34,900 bases of DNA from JBDNJM01 sp041687755 (GTDB lineage Bacteria > Planctomycetota > UBA1135 > GCA-002686595): contig JBDNJM010000143.1 of the NCBI GenBank assembly GCA_041687755.1, positions 1-34,900 of the forward strand. The letters are read 5' to 3'. Below are positions 1-8,878 of this stretch, one piece after another (position 1 is the stretch's first letter; each line of letters opens with the position of its first letter). The translations under genes and the position numbers were made by a program. Below the pieces are notes generated by a model. It saw only the letters and a list, made by a program, of their open reading frames with translations. It searched no databases and was not told the DNA's origin.

Positions 1-360
1 CCGAGGTCCGGAGCGCGCCAGCGACGCTCGCGGCGATCCTTGATGCCCGCTGCCACCGCGCCGCATTCCGAGCACCTGGCCTTACCACGGGCAGGCACCA
101 CGTCCACGACGAGCCCGCGGGGCTCTGCGCACGAGTCGCGAGCGAACAGGTCTTGGACCGAAATCCGGCTGCGAAGTAGGGTCGTGGCGCGCATGGCCGG
201 GGCTCCGGAGGACGAACGTAGACACCCACATCCTGGCGTCCTTGCCGTGCGCAACCCAGCCTCCCCTCGAAACGGCCCCAGCACGGTCCATCAGGCTCCT
301 ATCGCACGATCCCCTCCTCGAGACACCCACTACGCGTGCAGGAGAGCCAACTTTGTACCC
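1..360. other. No supported gene
   Basis: Open frames cross this stretch on both strands, but their translations are low-complexity, Arg/Pro/Ser-rich and match no family I recognise. They look like chance frames in high-GC DNA. In a normal DUF2726 gene the N-terminal half would lie just upstream of the remnant at 361-636. I could not find it here in any frame. Confidence 0.5.
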
Positions 361-636
361 ACGCCGAAGCCACCGCGCGCGCTCGACGACAAGATCCATC
401 TCATCCCGGCGCGCAGAGCGCGCGACAAGTTCCTCGGCGATGCCTGCAGGCGGGCCGGTCTGCCGCTGATCCGGGTCAAGACCGCGCAGCGCTACGACGT
501 CGATGAGATCCGCGAGACTGTGAAGGCGCATCTGCCGAAGGGCGCGACCCAGGTGCGCCCGAACGATCCGCTGGCACAGCTGAAAGGCGGCAAGACCCCC
601 GGATGGGTCTTCAAGCGCGTGGGCCGTTCAGCCTGA
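361..636 (+). pseudogene. DUF2726 C-terminal remnant
   Basis: The frame ending at 636 carries a stretch resembling the end of the DUF2726 nuclease-like domain: a DDKxH element (about 382-400), an RDKF helix, then AGLPLIRV and a closing YDVDEIRETV helix. In intact family members this follows an acidic strand, as in ELDD-x-SH. Here that reads RALDDKIH and the preceding N-terminal half is missing. No start codon lies close upstream in frame, and the upstream part of the open frame is unlike any protein I know. I read it as a truncated, non-functional gene tail. The family assignment is from memory of the motif pattern. Confidence 0.45.
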
Positions 637-787
637 TCCCGTGGCCAAAACGCGTTCTAGCTAAGACGCCACCAGCTCATCCTCGACATCGCCGACGGTT
701 ACTGACTGAACGCTATTGGTGAATTCTGTTCACGCTGCCCCGCCAAGCCGCTCGACACGCGCAGCCGATCCGTGGCAGCGGTGGCGC

Positions 788-1534
788 ATGGAAGAAGAAG
801 ACACCGCATATCACTACACGACGAACCGCAACCTGACGGCGATCCTGCTCTCCGGCGGGTTAGACCCTGAAGCCAGCGTCAACCATGGCGCCGCACCGCG
901 TGAACACCCAATCTTGTGGTTCTCGACGGAGCCGAATTGGGAGCCGACAGCTAACAAGGCTTGGCAAGAACGGGGGCAAAGGCTGGTGGGCGTGGTTGCC
1001 GTCGCCGTGCCTTCCGCGGCCGGGGAATCCGGCCAGCCCTGGGAGGGCTCTACCGCCATCGTCAACGGCAAGCCCCTGTTCACCGCCTCGACCCCGAGCA
1101 CCGGTGCGGAGCCGGACGCGCTTCCCATGGCCTGGACAGCGGGCCCGAACGCCACGGGCCTGGGCGGAGGTTGCGGGCCGAGCTTCGACATGCTTCTCCG
1201 GCTGAGCTCCACCGGCCAGCTGTCCCTCGGTGCCGTCACCGAATTCAAGCTGGCGCCGTGCCCGCCACTCACTACCACCGCGTGGTTCCGCGAGACGGGC
1301 TTCGCGGGGCTAGCCGTCCTCGGCGAGTGCGGAGTTCAGCTTTCGGCGCCGGTGCTCTCCGCCGTGCTCACCGCAGAATCCGCAGGCGCGGCCACGTGGA
1401 CTCCGATCCTGCCGGGCGATCCGGCTTTGGCCGGCCTCCCGATCCGACAGCAGGCCCTGGTGCTCGACTCGGCCGGCCCGCTGTTCGGGGCGGCCTCCCT
1501 CTGCGCCGGACTCGAAGTCACCCTAGCCCCTTAG
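788..1534 (+). CDS. Chimeric ORF: YHYTT N-domain plus secreted-type C-domain
   Basis: I chose ATG 788, which gives 248 aa. TTG 716 and GTG 719 in the same frame would add a Ser/Arg-rich leader. Residues 1-65 resemble a small cytoplasmic family with the pattern YHYTT, then WFSTEPNWEPTANKAW, of unknown function and reminiscent of ADP-ribosyl-type folds. From about residue 100 the protein changes character: Gly/Ala/Leu-rich, with GCGPSFD, LxLGECGVQL, and a last block DPALAGLPIRQQALVLDS before a terminal GLEVTLAP. That resembles the C-terminal beta-sandwich found on planctomycete secreted proteins. There is no signal peptide, so a secreted-type domain is joined to a cytoplasmic one. It is either a recombination chimera or a decaying gene. 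I cannot assign a function. Confidence 0.4.
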   Translation: MEEEDTAYHYTTNRNLTAILLSGGLDPEASVNHGAAPREHPILWFSTEPNWEPTANKAWQERGQRLVGVVAVAVPSAAGESGQPWEGSTAIVNGKPLFTASTPSTGAEPDALPMAWTAGPNATGLGGGCGPSFDMLLRLSSTGQLSLGAVTEFKLAPCPPLTTTAWFRETGFAGLAVLGECGVQLSAPVLSAVLTAESAGAATWTPILPGDPALAGLPIRQQALVLDSAGPLFGAASLCAGLEVTLAP

Positions 1535-1695
1535 TCGGGTGCACCGGACCGCCCCTGTGGAATCACCGGGCGAGGTCTGGCCCAGCGACGGTACGCCGGT
1601 TGGCACCGTCCACGTGCGGACCTTGCCCCTCCCCCGGTCGACCGCCAACGGCATCGCCTCCGCCGTCAACACCTATCGGCGACCTGGGCAGCTGC

Positions 1696-1899
1696 ATGGT
1701 TGCGCTGCCCCAGCCCGTCTTCGCGGCGCGGCGTCCGGTCGATGCAGCCGGTGATGCGACTTGGGACCTGCGGATTTCGGTCGCTCCCAGCCTCCTGGGA
1801 GTGAGTTTCAGGATCCAGACCCTCGCCTTCGAGCTGGGCAGCCCCGCCCTTGGCCTAGGCTCCCTGACCAACGTGCTGGAGATTGGCCTCGCTCCCTGA
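1696..1899 (+). pseudogene. Second copy of secreted-protein C-terminal domain
   Basis: The frame ending at 1899 encodes a 60-67-aa tail whose end parallels the preceding ORF: a VSFRIQTLAFELGSP block, then GLGSLTNVLEIGLAP, against GLPIRQQALVLDS and GAASLCAGLEVTLAP. It sits in a different frame from the upstream ORF. The DNA before 1696 in this frame does not continue the domain, so this looks like a truncated tandem duplicate. ATG 1696 is the nearest start but may be meaningless. Confidence 0.4.
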
Positions 1900-2016
1900 T
1901 CGCGTGCCGGTCCGAGACGCAGCACGGCGCGTGCGCTCATCGGGCGCAAGCGCTCAGGTGCGGGCGTAGGATGGGCGGTCCCCTCCGCCGCTTCCCCCCC
2001 CCGCCCCACCGCCCGC

Positions 2017-3183
2017 GTGCTCCACCTGCTCCTCGACGCCGAGGTCTACGCCCCCGCCTATCTCGGTCGACGCCACCTGCTTGTCGCGGGCTCGCACATT
2101 GTCTGGATTGGCGAGCGCGAGCCCGGCCTGCCCGGCGACCTGCAGGTCACGCGCCACGACCTGTCCGGCAGGCGCCTCGTCCCGGGCCTGATCGACCTGC
2201 ACGCCCACCTGGGCGGCGGCGGTGGCGAGGCCGGCTTCGCAAGCCGCGTCCCCGCTCTGCGCGCCCATGATTTTTTGCGCAGCGGCATCACGACGGTGAT
2301 GGGGCTGCTCGGCACAGACGACCTCGTGCGCACGACCGCCGAGGTCCTGGCCACCGCACGCGGGATGCGCGAGGAGGGCCTCGACGCCTACTGCTACACC
2401 GGCGGCTACCACCTGCCGCCCACGACCCTGACGGGCAGCGTGCGCTCGGACATCGTGCATCTCGATCCCGTGCTGGCGGTCGGCGAACTCGCCATCAGCG
2501 ACCACCGCTCGAGCCAGCCGACCCTGGACGAGCTGCTGCGCATCGCCAGCGAGGCCCACGTGGCCGGGATGCTGAGCGGCAAGGCCGGCTTCTGCCATCT
2601 CCACCTGGGCGACGGTCCGCGGGGGCTCGAACTCGTCCGTGAGGCGCTGCAACAGTCCGAGCTGCCCCCCACGGTCTTCCAGCCGACCCACGTGAACCGT
2701 CGCAAGGCCCTGTTTGAAGAGGCCTGCGAGCTGGCCCAAGTTGGCGTCCCGATCGACGCGACGGCCTTCCCGGTCGAGGAAGGCGAGGACGCCTGGTCTG
2801 CCCCCGACGCCTTCGAGCGGGCGGCAGAGTCCGGGGTCCCGGCCGAGCGCTTCACCATCAGCTCCGACGGCGGCGGCTGCCTGCCGCGCTTCGACGCCCA
2901 GCAGCGCATCGTCGGCTGGGGCGTCGGGCAGCCGGCGGCGCTGTTCGAGACCCTGGTCGAGCTGCTGCGCCGCGGGCACCCGCTCGAACGGGCCCTGGCC
3001 CCTTTCACGAGCAACGCCGCCGGCGTGCTGCGCCTCGGTGACCGCGGGCGCATTGCCGTTGGCGCCCGGGCGGACCTGATCGCGATCGACGGCGAACAGC
3101 GCATCACCGACGTCCTCGCGGACGGCCGCTGGCACGTGCGCGCCGGCTCCCCGTGCACCCGCGGGGCGTTCGAGTCCGACTAG
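2017..3183 (+). CDS. iadA: Isoaspartyl (beta-aspartyl) dipeptidase
   Basis: This is an amidohydrolase-superfamily enzyme that hydrolyses beta-aspartyl dipeptides. Next to cyanophycin genes its likely substrate is beta-Asp-Arg released by cyanophycinase, giving Asp and Arg in the cytoplasm. The protein has 388 aa from GTG 2017, normal for the family. Visible active-site residues are H62 and H64 (DLHAH), E71, Y131, H196 (HLHLGD), H225 and R228 (PTHVNR), and D284 (SSDGGG). These match E. coli IadA H68/H70, E77, Y137, H201, H230, R233 and D285. The metal-bridging carboxylated lysine (E. coli K162) is replaced by E157 in GELAISDHRS. A strong hairpin follows at 3203-3257, so it may be transcribed separately from cphB, which starts 273 nt downstream on the same strand. 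Confidence 0.9.
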   Translation: MLHLLLDAEVYAPAYLGRRHLLVAGSHIVWIGEREPGLPGDLQVTRHDLSGRRLVPGLIDLHAHLGGGGGEAGFASRVPALRAHDFLRSGITTVMGLLGTDDLVRTTAEVLATARGMREEGLDAYCYTGGYHLPPTTLTGSVRSDIVHLDPVLAVGELAISDHRSSQPTLDELLRIASEAHVAGMLSGKAGFCHLHLGDGPRGLELVREALQQSELPPTVFQPTHVNRRKALFEEACELAQVGVPIDATAFPVEEGEDAWSAPDAFERAAESGVPAERFTISSDGGGCLPRFDAQQRIVGWGVGQPAALFETLVELLRRGHPLERALAPFTSNAAGVLRLGDRGRIAVGARADLIAIDGEQRITDVLADGRWHVRAGSPCTRGAFESD

Positions 3184-3202
3184 CTCTCCAGCGCTCGCCA
3201 CG

Positions 3203-3257
3203 ACCGCTTGCCCTCGGCCATGACACACCGCGTCCGCGAGGCCCCAGGGCAAGCGGT
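3203..3257 (+). terminator. Hairpin after iadA
   Basis: A perfect 12-bp inverted repeat has arms at 3203-3214 (ACCGCTTGCCCT) and 3246-3257 (AGGGCAAGCGGT). The 31-nt middle can pair further through GGCC elements. It begins 20 nt after the iadA stop. Only TTTG follows, not a long T run, so it may terminate weakly or stabilise the 3' end. Confidence 0.5.
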
Positions 3258-3456
3258 TTGTAAGGATCAGACCGGGGGCTCGCCCTGACGGTCCTGCCGC
3301 TTTGTCGGTAGAATGACGCCCACTCAGGTCTCCTGCCACCGGAACCTGCTCCCCCAATTTTTGGTCGGCACGCCCCTATCTAGGCGTGCGACCCCCCCTT
3401 CCCAGCCCGGACTTCCAATCCAGGCCTGCCCCGACCGCCCCGTCGCCAATTCGTCC

Positions 3457-4269
3457 ATGCGTGGATATGTGATCCCTATCGGGGGAGCTGAAGAGAAGAC
3501 TCGTGACCCCGAGATCTTGCAGCGTTTCGTGACCCTCTGCGGCGGCCCCGCCAGCCGTATTGCCGTCATCCCTACCGCCTCGCGCCTCGAGGAAACCGGT
3601 CCGCGCTACAAGGAAATCTTCGAGGGTCTCGGTTCGGACAACGTATCCGTGCTGCCGTTCGAGACTCGCGAGGAGTGCCGCGATCCGAAGCTGCTCGCGA
3701 CGCTCGAGCAGGCCAACGGCGTGTTCCTGACCGGCGGCAACCAGCTGCGACTCTCCACAACGCTTGGCGGCACGCCGGTCGCGGAGATTCTGCGCCAGCG
3801 CAACGCGAACGACGGGCTGCACTACGCGGGCACCTCCGCGGGAGCCGCGATCGTCAGCGAGCACATGATCGCCGGCGGCGAGGAGGGCTCCACCCCTTCC
3901 AGCAACAAGGTCACGCTCGCACCGGGCATGGGCTTGCTCGACTGGGCGATCGTGGACCAACACTTCCGCCAGCGCGACCGCCTCGGCCGGTTGATGTCGG
4001 CCCTGGCGTACAACCCTCGGCCGATCGGCATCGGCCTGGACGAAGACACCGCCGCGTTCATCGACCCCTACGGCAAACTGGAGGTCGACGGCAGCGGTGC
4101 CATCACGATCCTGGACACAGCCGATATCGAGTTCACCTCCATGGACTCGGCCCACCAGGGCGATCCCGTGACGATCATCGGGATGCGCCTCCACATCCTG
4201 ACCCGCGGAGCGACCTTCGACTGGCCGACCCGCACTGCCAAACCCGCCCTCCAGGAAAGCACTCGATGA
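3457..4269 (+). CDS. cphB: Cyanophycinase
   Basis: This is a peptidase S51-family exo-serine protease that cuts cyanophycin into beta-Asp-Arg dipeptides. ATG 3457 gives 270 aa (MRGYVIPIGGAEEK...), the usual length. The open frame extends upstream to 3313, but those residues are not cyanophycinase-like. The nucleophile is S127 in the elbow GTSAGAAIV. Upstream FLTGGNQLRL and downstream LLDWAIVDQHFRQRDRLGRL and IGIGLDEDTA match the family core. No Shine-Dalgarno is visible. The stop overlaps the cphA start by 4 nt (ATGA, 4266-4269), so synthesis and degradation enzymes are translationally coupled, as in many bacterial cphBA operons. Confidence 0.95.
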   Translation: MRGYVIPIGGAEEKTRDPEILQRFVTLCGGPASRIAVIPTASRLEETGPRYKEIFEGLGSDNVSVLPFETREECRDPKLLATLEQANGVFLTGGNQLRLSTTLGGTPVAEILRQRNANDGLHYAGTSAGAAIVSEHMIAGGEEGSTPSSNKVTLAPGMGLLDWAIVDQHFRQRDRLGRLMSALAYNPRPIGIGLDEDTAAFIDPYGKLEVDGSGAITILDTADIEFTSMDSAHQGDPVTIIGMRLHILTRGATFDWPTRTAKPALQESTR

Positions 4270-7061
4270 AAATCCTCTCCCAGAACGTCTACCTCGGGCC
4301 CAACCACTACGCCCTGTTCCGGGTTGTCCGGCTCGTTCTCGACCTGGGAGAGCTGGAGAAATGGCCCACAGGACGCCTGGGGAAGGAGTTCGTGGACGGG
4401 CTCGCCCAACACGTCCCGAGCCTGCAGGAGCACGGCTGCTCGTACCGCGAGACGGGTGGATTCCTGCGGCGCTGTCACGAGGAGGAGGGCACCTGGCTTG
4501 GGCACGTGCTTGAGCACGTTGCCATCGAGCTGCAGAACTTGGCGGGCGCCGACGTCACGTTCGGGCGCACGCGCGGCAACGGCGTCGAGGGTCAGTACGA
4601 CGTCGTGTTCGAGTACGAGCAGGAAGACGTTGCCCTGGCAGCCGCGGAGCTGGCGATCGAGCTGCTCCAATCGCTGCTCCCGGCAGAGCTTCGCAATGCC
4701 GACTTCAAGGCCGCGGAATTCAACTGGGAAGAGAGCCGAGACGGCTTCATTCGCAGCGCCCAGCGCCGGGCACTGGGACCCAGCACGGCCAGTCTCGTGA
4801 AGGCCGCCGAGGAACGCGACATCCCGTGGCTCCGGCTCAACCGCTACAGCCTGGTGCAGTTCGGCCATGGCGTTCATCAACGCCGCATTCAGGCCACCGT
4901 CACGAGCGAGACGCGCCACATCGGAGTCGAACTCGCCAGCGACAAGGAGGAGACCAACAAGCTGTTGGCGGACCTGGGCCTCCCGGTCCCTCGCCAGCGC
5001 CTCGTCTACACCGCACGCGAAGCGATCCGCTCCGCCGAGCGCATCGGGTACCCCGTCGTCGTCAAGCCGCTCAACGCCAACCACGGTCGCGGCGTCTCCA
5101 TCGGTATGCAGACCGCAGAAGAAGTGAGTACGGCCTTTGAGCACGCGACCCAGCACAGCCGCACGGTCCTCGTCGAGGCCTACATCGAGGGACTCGACCA
5201 CCGGCTCCTCGTGGTCAATGGAGAACTGGTCGCCGCTTCCAAGCGCGTCCCCGGCCACGTAACCGGCGACGGCGAACGCACCGTCGAGCAACTCCTTGAG
5301 GAGATCAACTCCGACCCGCGGCGCGGCATCGGGCACGAGAAGATCCTGACCCGCCTCGAGCTCGATCACCAGGCATTGCGCCTGCTGGAGCAGCGCGGGC
5401 TCACGCCTGAGAGCGTGCCCCCCGCTGGAGACGTGGTCTACCTGCGCTCCACCGCCAACCTCTCCACCGGCGGCACGGCCGTGGACGTCACCGATATCAT
5501 CCACCCCGACAACCGCGACATGGCCGTGCGCGCCGCGCGCGCCGTCGGCCTCGATGTCTGCGGCGTGGACTTCCTGACCACGGACATCAGCCAGTCGCAC
5601 AAGGCGACCCGCGGCGCAATCTGCGAGCTGAACGCCGCTCCTGGCTTTCGCATGCACGTCGCTCCCTCCGAGGGCACGCCGCGCGACGCGGCCGGCCCCG
5701 TCATCGACATGCTGTTCCCTCCGGGGACTCCGAGCCGCATCCCGATCGCGTCGATAACCGGGACCAACGGCAAGACCACCACCTCGCGCATGGTCGCGCA
5801 CATCTTCAAGATGGCCGGTCGCAAGGTCGGGCTGACCAGCTCGGACGGCGTCTACATCGACGGCGCCTTGACCGTCGAGGGCGACATGACCGGCCCCGTT
5901 GCGGCCCGCATGGTCCTGCGCGACTCCACCGTGGACATCGCGGTCATGGAGACCGCTCGCGGCGGGCTCTTGCGCCGGGGCCTAGGCTACCGCCGCTGCG
6001 ACGTCTCGGCGGTGCTAAACGTCAAGGCTGACCACCTGGGGCTCAAGGGCATCAACACCCTGGAGGAGCTCGCGGAGATCAAGCGCACGGTCGCTGAGGT
6101 CGCCAAGGACACGGTTTGGCTGAACGCCGACGATCCGCTGACGCTGGCCATGGCGGACCACACGAAGGCAGAGCACATCGGCTACGTCACGATGGACTCG
6201 AGCCACGCCCTGGTGGCCGAGCACATCCAGGCGGGCGGACGTGCCGTCGTGCTCGAGGCCGGCATGGGCGGCCGCATGATCACGATCTACGACGGCGGCA
6301 AGCACATCCCGCTGCTGTGGACCCAGGCCATCCCCGCCACGCTGGACGGCAAGGCCGTGCACAACGAACAGAACGCCATGTTCGCCGCGGGCATCGCCTA
6401 CGCGATGGGCTTCACCCTCGAGGAGATCCGCCACGGCCTGCGCACGTTCGACAACTCGTTCTTCCAGGCACCGGGCCGCATGAACGTGTGCGACGACCAC
6501 CCCTTCAAGGTGATCCTCGACTACGGGCACAATCCCCACGCGATTCAGGCGATGGTCGAGCTCTGCGACCGTCTGGAGACCAAGGGCCGGAAAATCGTCA
6601 TGATCGCTGCCCCCGGCGACCGTCGGGACGAGGACATCGTCGACATTGCCAAGGCCGTTGCGGGGCACTTCGATCACTACATCTGCCGGCGCGACGACAA
6701 CACGCGCGGGCGCGACCGCGACGAGGTGCCGCAGATGCTGCGCCGGGCGCTGCTCGAGGCCGACGTCAGCGCCGAATCGGTGCAGATGATCCCCGACGAG
6801 GTCGAGGCGCTCGATGCGGCGCTGCGGATGGCGGCATCCGGCGACCTGGTCTTGGCCTTCGGCGACAAGATCAGCCGGTGCTGGCGCCAGATCACCGAAT
6901 TCGACGCAGCCTCCGACCCCGAACGTCCGGCTCCGAAGCTCGAGAGCCACGTCCTGGAGCCCCAGATTCCTACCAACGACCTGCCCGCGTTCGGCGAGGC
7001 GCGCCTGATTCGTGACGAGCGCGGGGTGCGACTCGCGCGCCCCTCCGAACTGTCGGACTGA
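4266..7061 (+). CDS. cphA: Cyanophycin synthetase
   Basis: This enzyme polymerises Asp and Arg, using ATP, into multi-L-arginyl-poly-L-aspartate, a cytoplasmic nitrogen reserve granule. ATG 4266 gives 931 aa, slightly longer than the usual 870-900. Three parts are visible. The N-domain (about 1-160) contains LGHVLEHVAIELQNLAG. An ATP-grasp domain (about 215-480) has VVVKPLNANHGRGVSIG and ends with the metal/ATP segment CGVDF and ICELNAAPGFRMH. A Mur-ligase domain has P-loop GTNGKTT at 499-505, then ETARGGLLRRGLGY, NVKADHLGLKGI, the HNEQNAMFAAGIAYA segment and LDYGHNPHAIQAM. Both ligation centres look intact. The C-terminal 40 residues, after a KISRCW element, are a variable tail. The gene is coupled to cphB and is followed 11 nt later by a second Mur ligase. 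Confidence 0.96.
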   Translation: MKILSQNVYLGPNHYALFRVVRLVLDLGELEKWPTGRLGKEFVDGLAQHVPSLQEHGCSYRETGGFLRRCHEEEGTWLGHVLEHVAIELQNLAGADVTFGRTRGNGVEGQYDVVFEYEQEDVALAAAELAIELLQSLLPAELRNADFKAAEFNWEESRDGFIRSAQRRALGPSTASLVKAAEERDIPWLRLNRYSLVQFGHGVHQRRIQATVTSETRHIGVELASDKEETNKLLADLGLPVPRQRLVYTAREAIRSAERIGYPVVVKPLNANHGRGVSIGMQTAEEVSTAFEHATQHSRTVLVEAYIEGLDHRLLVVNGELVAASKRVPGHVTGDGERTVEQLLEEINSDPRRGIGHEKILTRLELDHQALRLLEQRGLTPESVPPAGDVVYLRSTANLSTGGTAVDVTDIIHPDNRDMAVRAARAVGLDVCGVDFLTTDISQSHKATRGAICELNAAPGFRMHVAPSEGTPRDAAGPVIDMLFPPGTPSRIPIASITGTNGKTTTSRMVAHIFKMAGRKVGLTSSDGVYIDGALTVEGDMTGPVAARMVLRDSTVDIAVMETARGGLLRRGLGYRRCDVSAVLNVKADHLGLKGINTLEELAEIKRTVAEVAKDTVWLNADDPLTLAMADHTKAEHIGYVTMDSSHALVAEHIQAGGRAVVLEAGMGGRMITIYDGGKHIPLLWTQAIPATLDGKAVHNEQNAMFAAGIAYAMGFTLEEIRHGLRTFDNSFFQAPGRMNVCDDHPFKVILDYGHNPHAIQAMVELCDRLETKGRKIVMIAAPGDRRDEDIVDIAKAVAGHFDHYICRRDDNTRGRDRDEVPQMLRRALLEADVSAESVQMIPDEVEALDAALRMAASGDLVLAFGDKISRCWRQITEFDAASDPERPAPKLESHVLEPQIPTNDLPAFGEARLIRDERGVRLARPSELSD

Positions 7062-7072
7062 CCATCCCGGCC

Positions 7073-8752
7073 ATGCAACGCCTCGACTCCCGGCGCCTGA
7101 CCGGGCCGAACCTACTGCTGCCCGGGCCGGGGGCCTTGATCGATGTGGCCCTCGAGTCCGGCGAAGACGCCCAGCTCGCCATCGCCACGTGGCGTGCCAT
7201 GGCGAGCCAGGCGCTCGAAGCGCTCGGCTGGGCGTCCGAGACCCTGGTGGCCCGCGAATTCCACGGCGGCATGAGCGTCGCGTTCAGCGCACCCAATGAT
7301 GCGCTCTACACGGCCACCGAGCTGAACGAGTGGGCTTGGGACGCCACCGCACGGGCCCTGGGGGGCGAGCCGGCCCCCAAGCTGGAAGGCCCCGAACTGG
7401 AGCGTATCGCCCAAGCCCTCGCCGCTGAGCAGCAGCCGGTCCTCCTGCGGCTAGAGCAAGAGGCTCTCGGTCGCGGACTCAATTTTTGCGCCGACGACGA
7501 GTGGGTCACCGTCGGCATGGGCGCGGGCGGCAAGACCTGGGCCACCCCGGAGTGTCCAGAGCCTTCGGAAGTCGCCTGGAGTGAAGTCTCCGACCGGCCG
7601 GCAGCCTTTGTGACCGGCACCAACGGCAAGACCACCACCGTTCGAATGCTCGAGTCGATCGTCAAGGCCGCCGGCCTGCGCGCCGGCTCCTGCTCGACCG
7701 ACCGCATCATCGTCGATGGCCAGGTCGTTGACGAGGGCGACTGGTCCGGCACCGGCGGCGCGCGCGCCGTCGTGAAACACGAAGAGGTCGACGTCTGCCT
7801 GCTCGAAGCGGCACGCGGCGGGCTCCTGCGCCGCGGTCTTGGACTCCCTCGCGTGGACGTCGCCGCCGTCACGAACGTGACCGCCGATCACCTCGGCGAG
7901 ATGGGCGTCCACGACGTGCCCGAGCTGTGCGAGGTCAAGTTCGTAGTCGAGCGCGCCGCCGAGTGCCTCGTGCTCAATGCCGACGACGCCCAAGTCCTCG
8001 AACGCGGAGAACGCTCGAGCAAGCCCGTGACGTGGTTCTCGCTCGACTGTCGCCATCCCAAGCTGGCTGCCGCCCTCGCGGCCGGATTCGACGTCTTGAC
8101 CCTCCGCGATGGGGCTCTGCTGCAGCAGACGGCGAAAGGCGAGACCCAACTCGCCGAGCTGGACGCGTGCCCCGCTCTCCTAGGCGGGGCGGCTCAACAC
8201 AACGTATCCAACGCCCTGGCCGCCGCCGGCGTCGCCCTGCATCTCGGGCTGAGCCCCGCGTCTATCGCGTCCGGGCTCGCCGCCTTCGGGTCGGATGCCC
8301 AGAGCAACCCCGGCCGACTGAATCGCTTCGAGGTGGACGGCGCGACCGTTCTCGTCGACTTCGCCCACAACCCCGCGGGCCTGCGCGCGATCCTCGAGAC
8401 GGCCCAGGCCCTTCGAACAGGCCGCTTCGGGATGATTCTCGGGCAGGCGGGCGACCGCGACGACGCGTCTATCGTGGCCCTCGCGCGCACCTGCGCGAGC
8501 TTCCGCCCGGACCGCGTCGTGATCAAGGACATGAACGAGCACGCCCGCGGCAGGCCCGAGGGCGAGGCCGCGGACCTGATCGAGTCGCAACTGCGCGCTG
8601 AGGGCCTCGCCGGTGACCAGCTCCAGCGCATCTCCTCCGAACTCGAAGCGGCCAAGGCCCTGCTTGAGTGGGCGCGCCCCGGCGACGTCGCCCTGTTGCT
8701 GTGCCACGCGCAGCGCGACGAGGTGCTCACCGAATTGGCCCGCCGGGCCTGA
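7073..8752 (+). CDS. CphA-associated stand-alone Mur ligase
   Basis: The 559-aa protein starts at ATG 7073, 11 nt after cphA, and surely belongs to the same operon. The Mur-ligase core is plain: P-loop GTNGKTTT (G182, K186), LLEAARGGLLRRGLGLPRVD, TNVTADHLGEMGVHD, LNADD, AAQHNVSNALAAAG, GRLNRFEVDGATVLVDFAHNPAG and GQAGDRDD. These closely echo the Mur half of CphA rather than MurC-F. The first 170 residues lack an ATP-grasp domain but open with RRLTGPNLL, like the RxLRGPN start of many CphA N-domains. So this is a CphA-like protein with the Asp-adding ATP-grasp module missing. It may add a residue to cyanophycin or its primer, or modify a related peptide. The substrate cannot be read from sequence. 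Confidence 0.85.
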   Translation: MQRLDSRRLTGPNLLLPGPGALIDVALESGEDAQLAIATWRAMASQALEALGWASETLVAREFHGGMSVAFSAPNDALYTATELNEWAWDATARALGGEPAPKLEGPELERIAQALAAEQQPVLLRLEQEALGRGLNFCADDEWVTVGMGAGGKTWATPECPEPSEVAWSEVSDRPAAFVTGTNGKTTTVRMLESIVKAAGLRAGSCSTDRIIVDGQVVDEGDWSGTGGARAVVKHEEVDVCLLEAARGGLLRRGLGLPRVDVAAVTNVTADHLGEMGVHDVPELCEVKFVVERAAECLVLNADDAQVLERGERSSKPVTWFSLDCRHPKLAAALAAGFDVLTLRDGALLQQTAKGETQLAELDACPALLGGAAQHNVSNALAAAGVALHLGLSPASIASGLAAFGSDAQSNPGRLNRFEVDGATVLVDFAHNPAGLRAILETAQALRTGRFGMILGQAGDRDDASIVALARTCASFRPDRVVIKDMNEHARGRPEGEAADLIESQLRAEGLAGDQLQRISSELEAAKALLEWARPGDVALLLCHAQRDEVLTELARRA

Positions 8753-8878
8753 GCCGCCGGTCGAGCTGGGGCCTCGCGATAACGGTCGGCCCCGTTGGCC
8801 CCGGGCGCTCGATGGGGCACACCTCACGGGCTCCAGCCCCAGGCAGCATTCTGCCCGTCCGAGCTTCCGCGCGCCGCG

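Noticed and set aside
1954..3357. Long minus-strand open frame (467 aa) opposite iadA
   Set aside because: It is antisense to a gene with full catalytic motifs, and its translation is Ala/Gly/Arg-rich with no domain. High GC keeps this frame open by chance.
4068..5801. 577-aa minus-strand open frame opposite cphB and cphA
   Set aside because: Shadow of the cyanophycin genes. No recognisable protein pattern.
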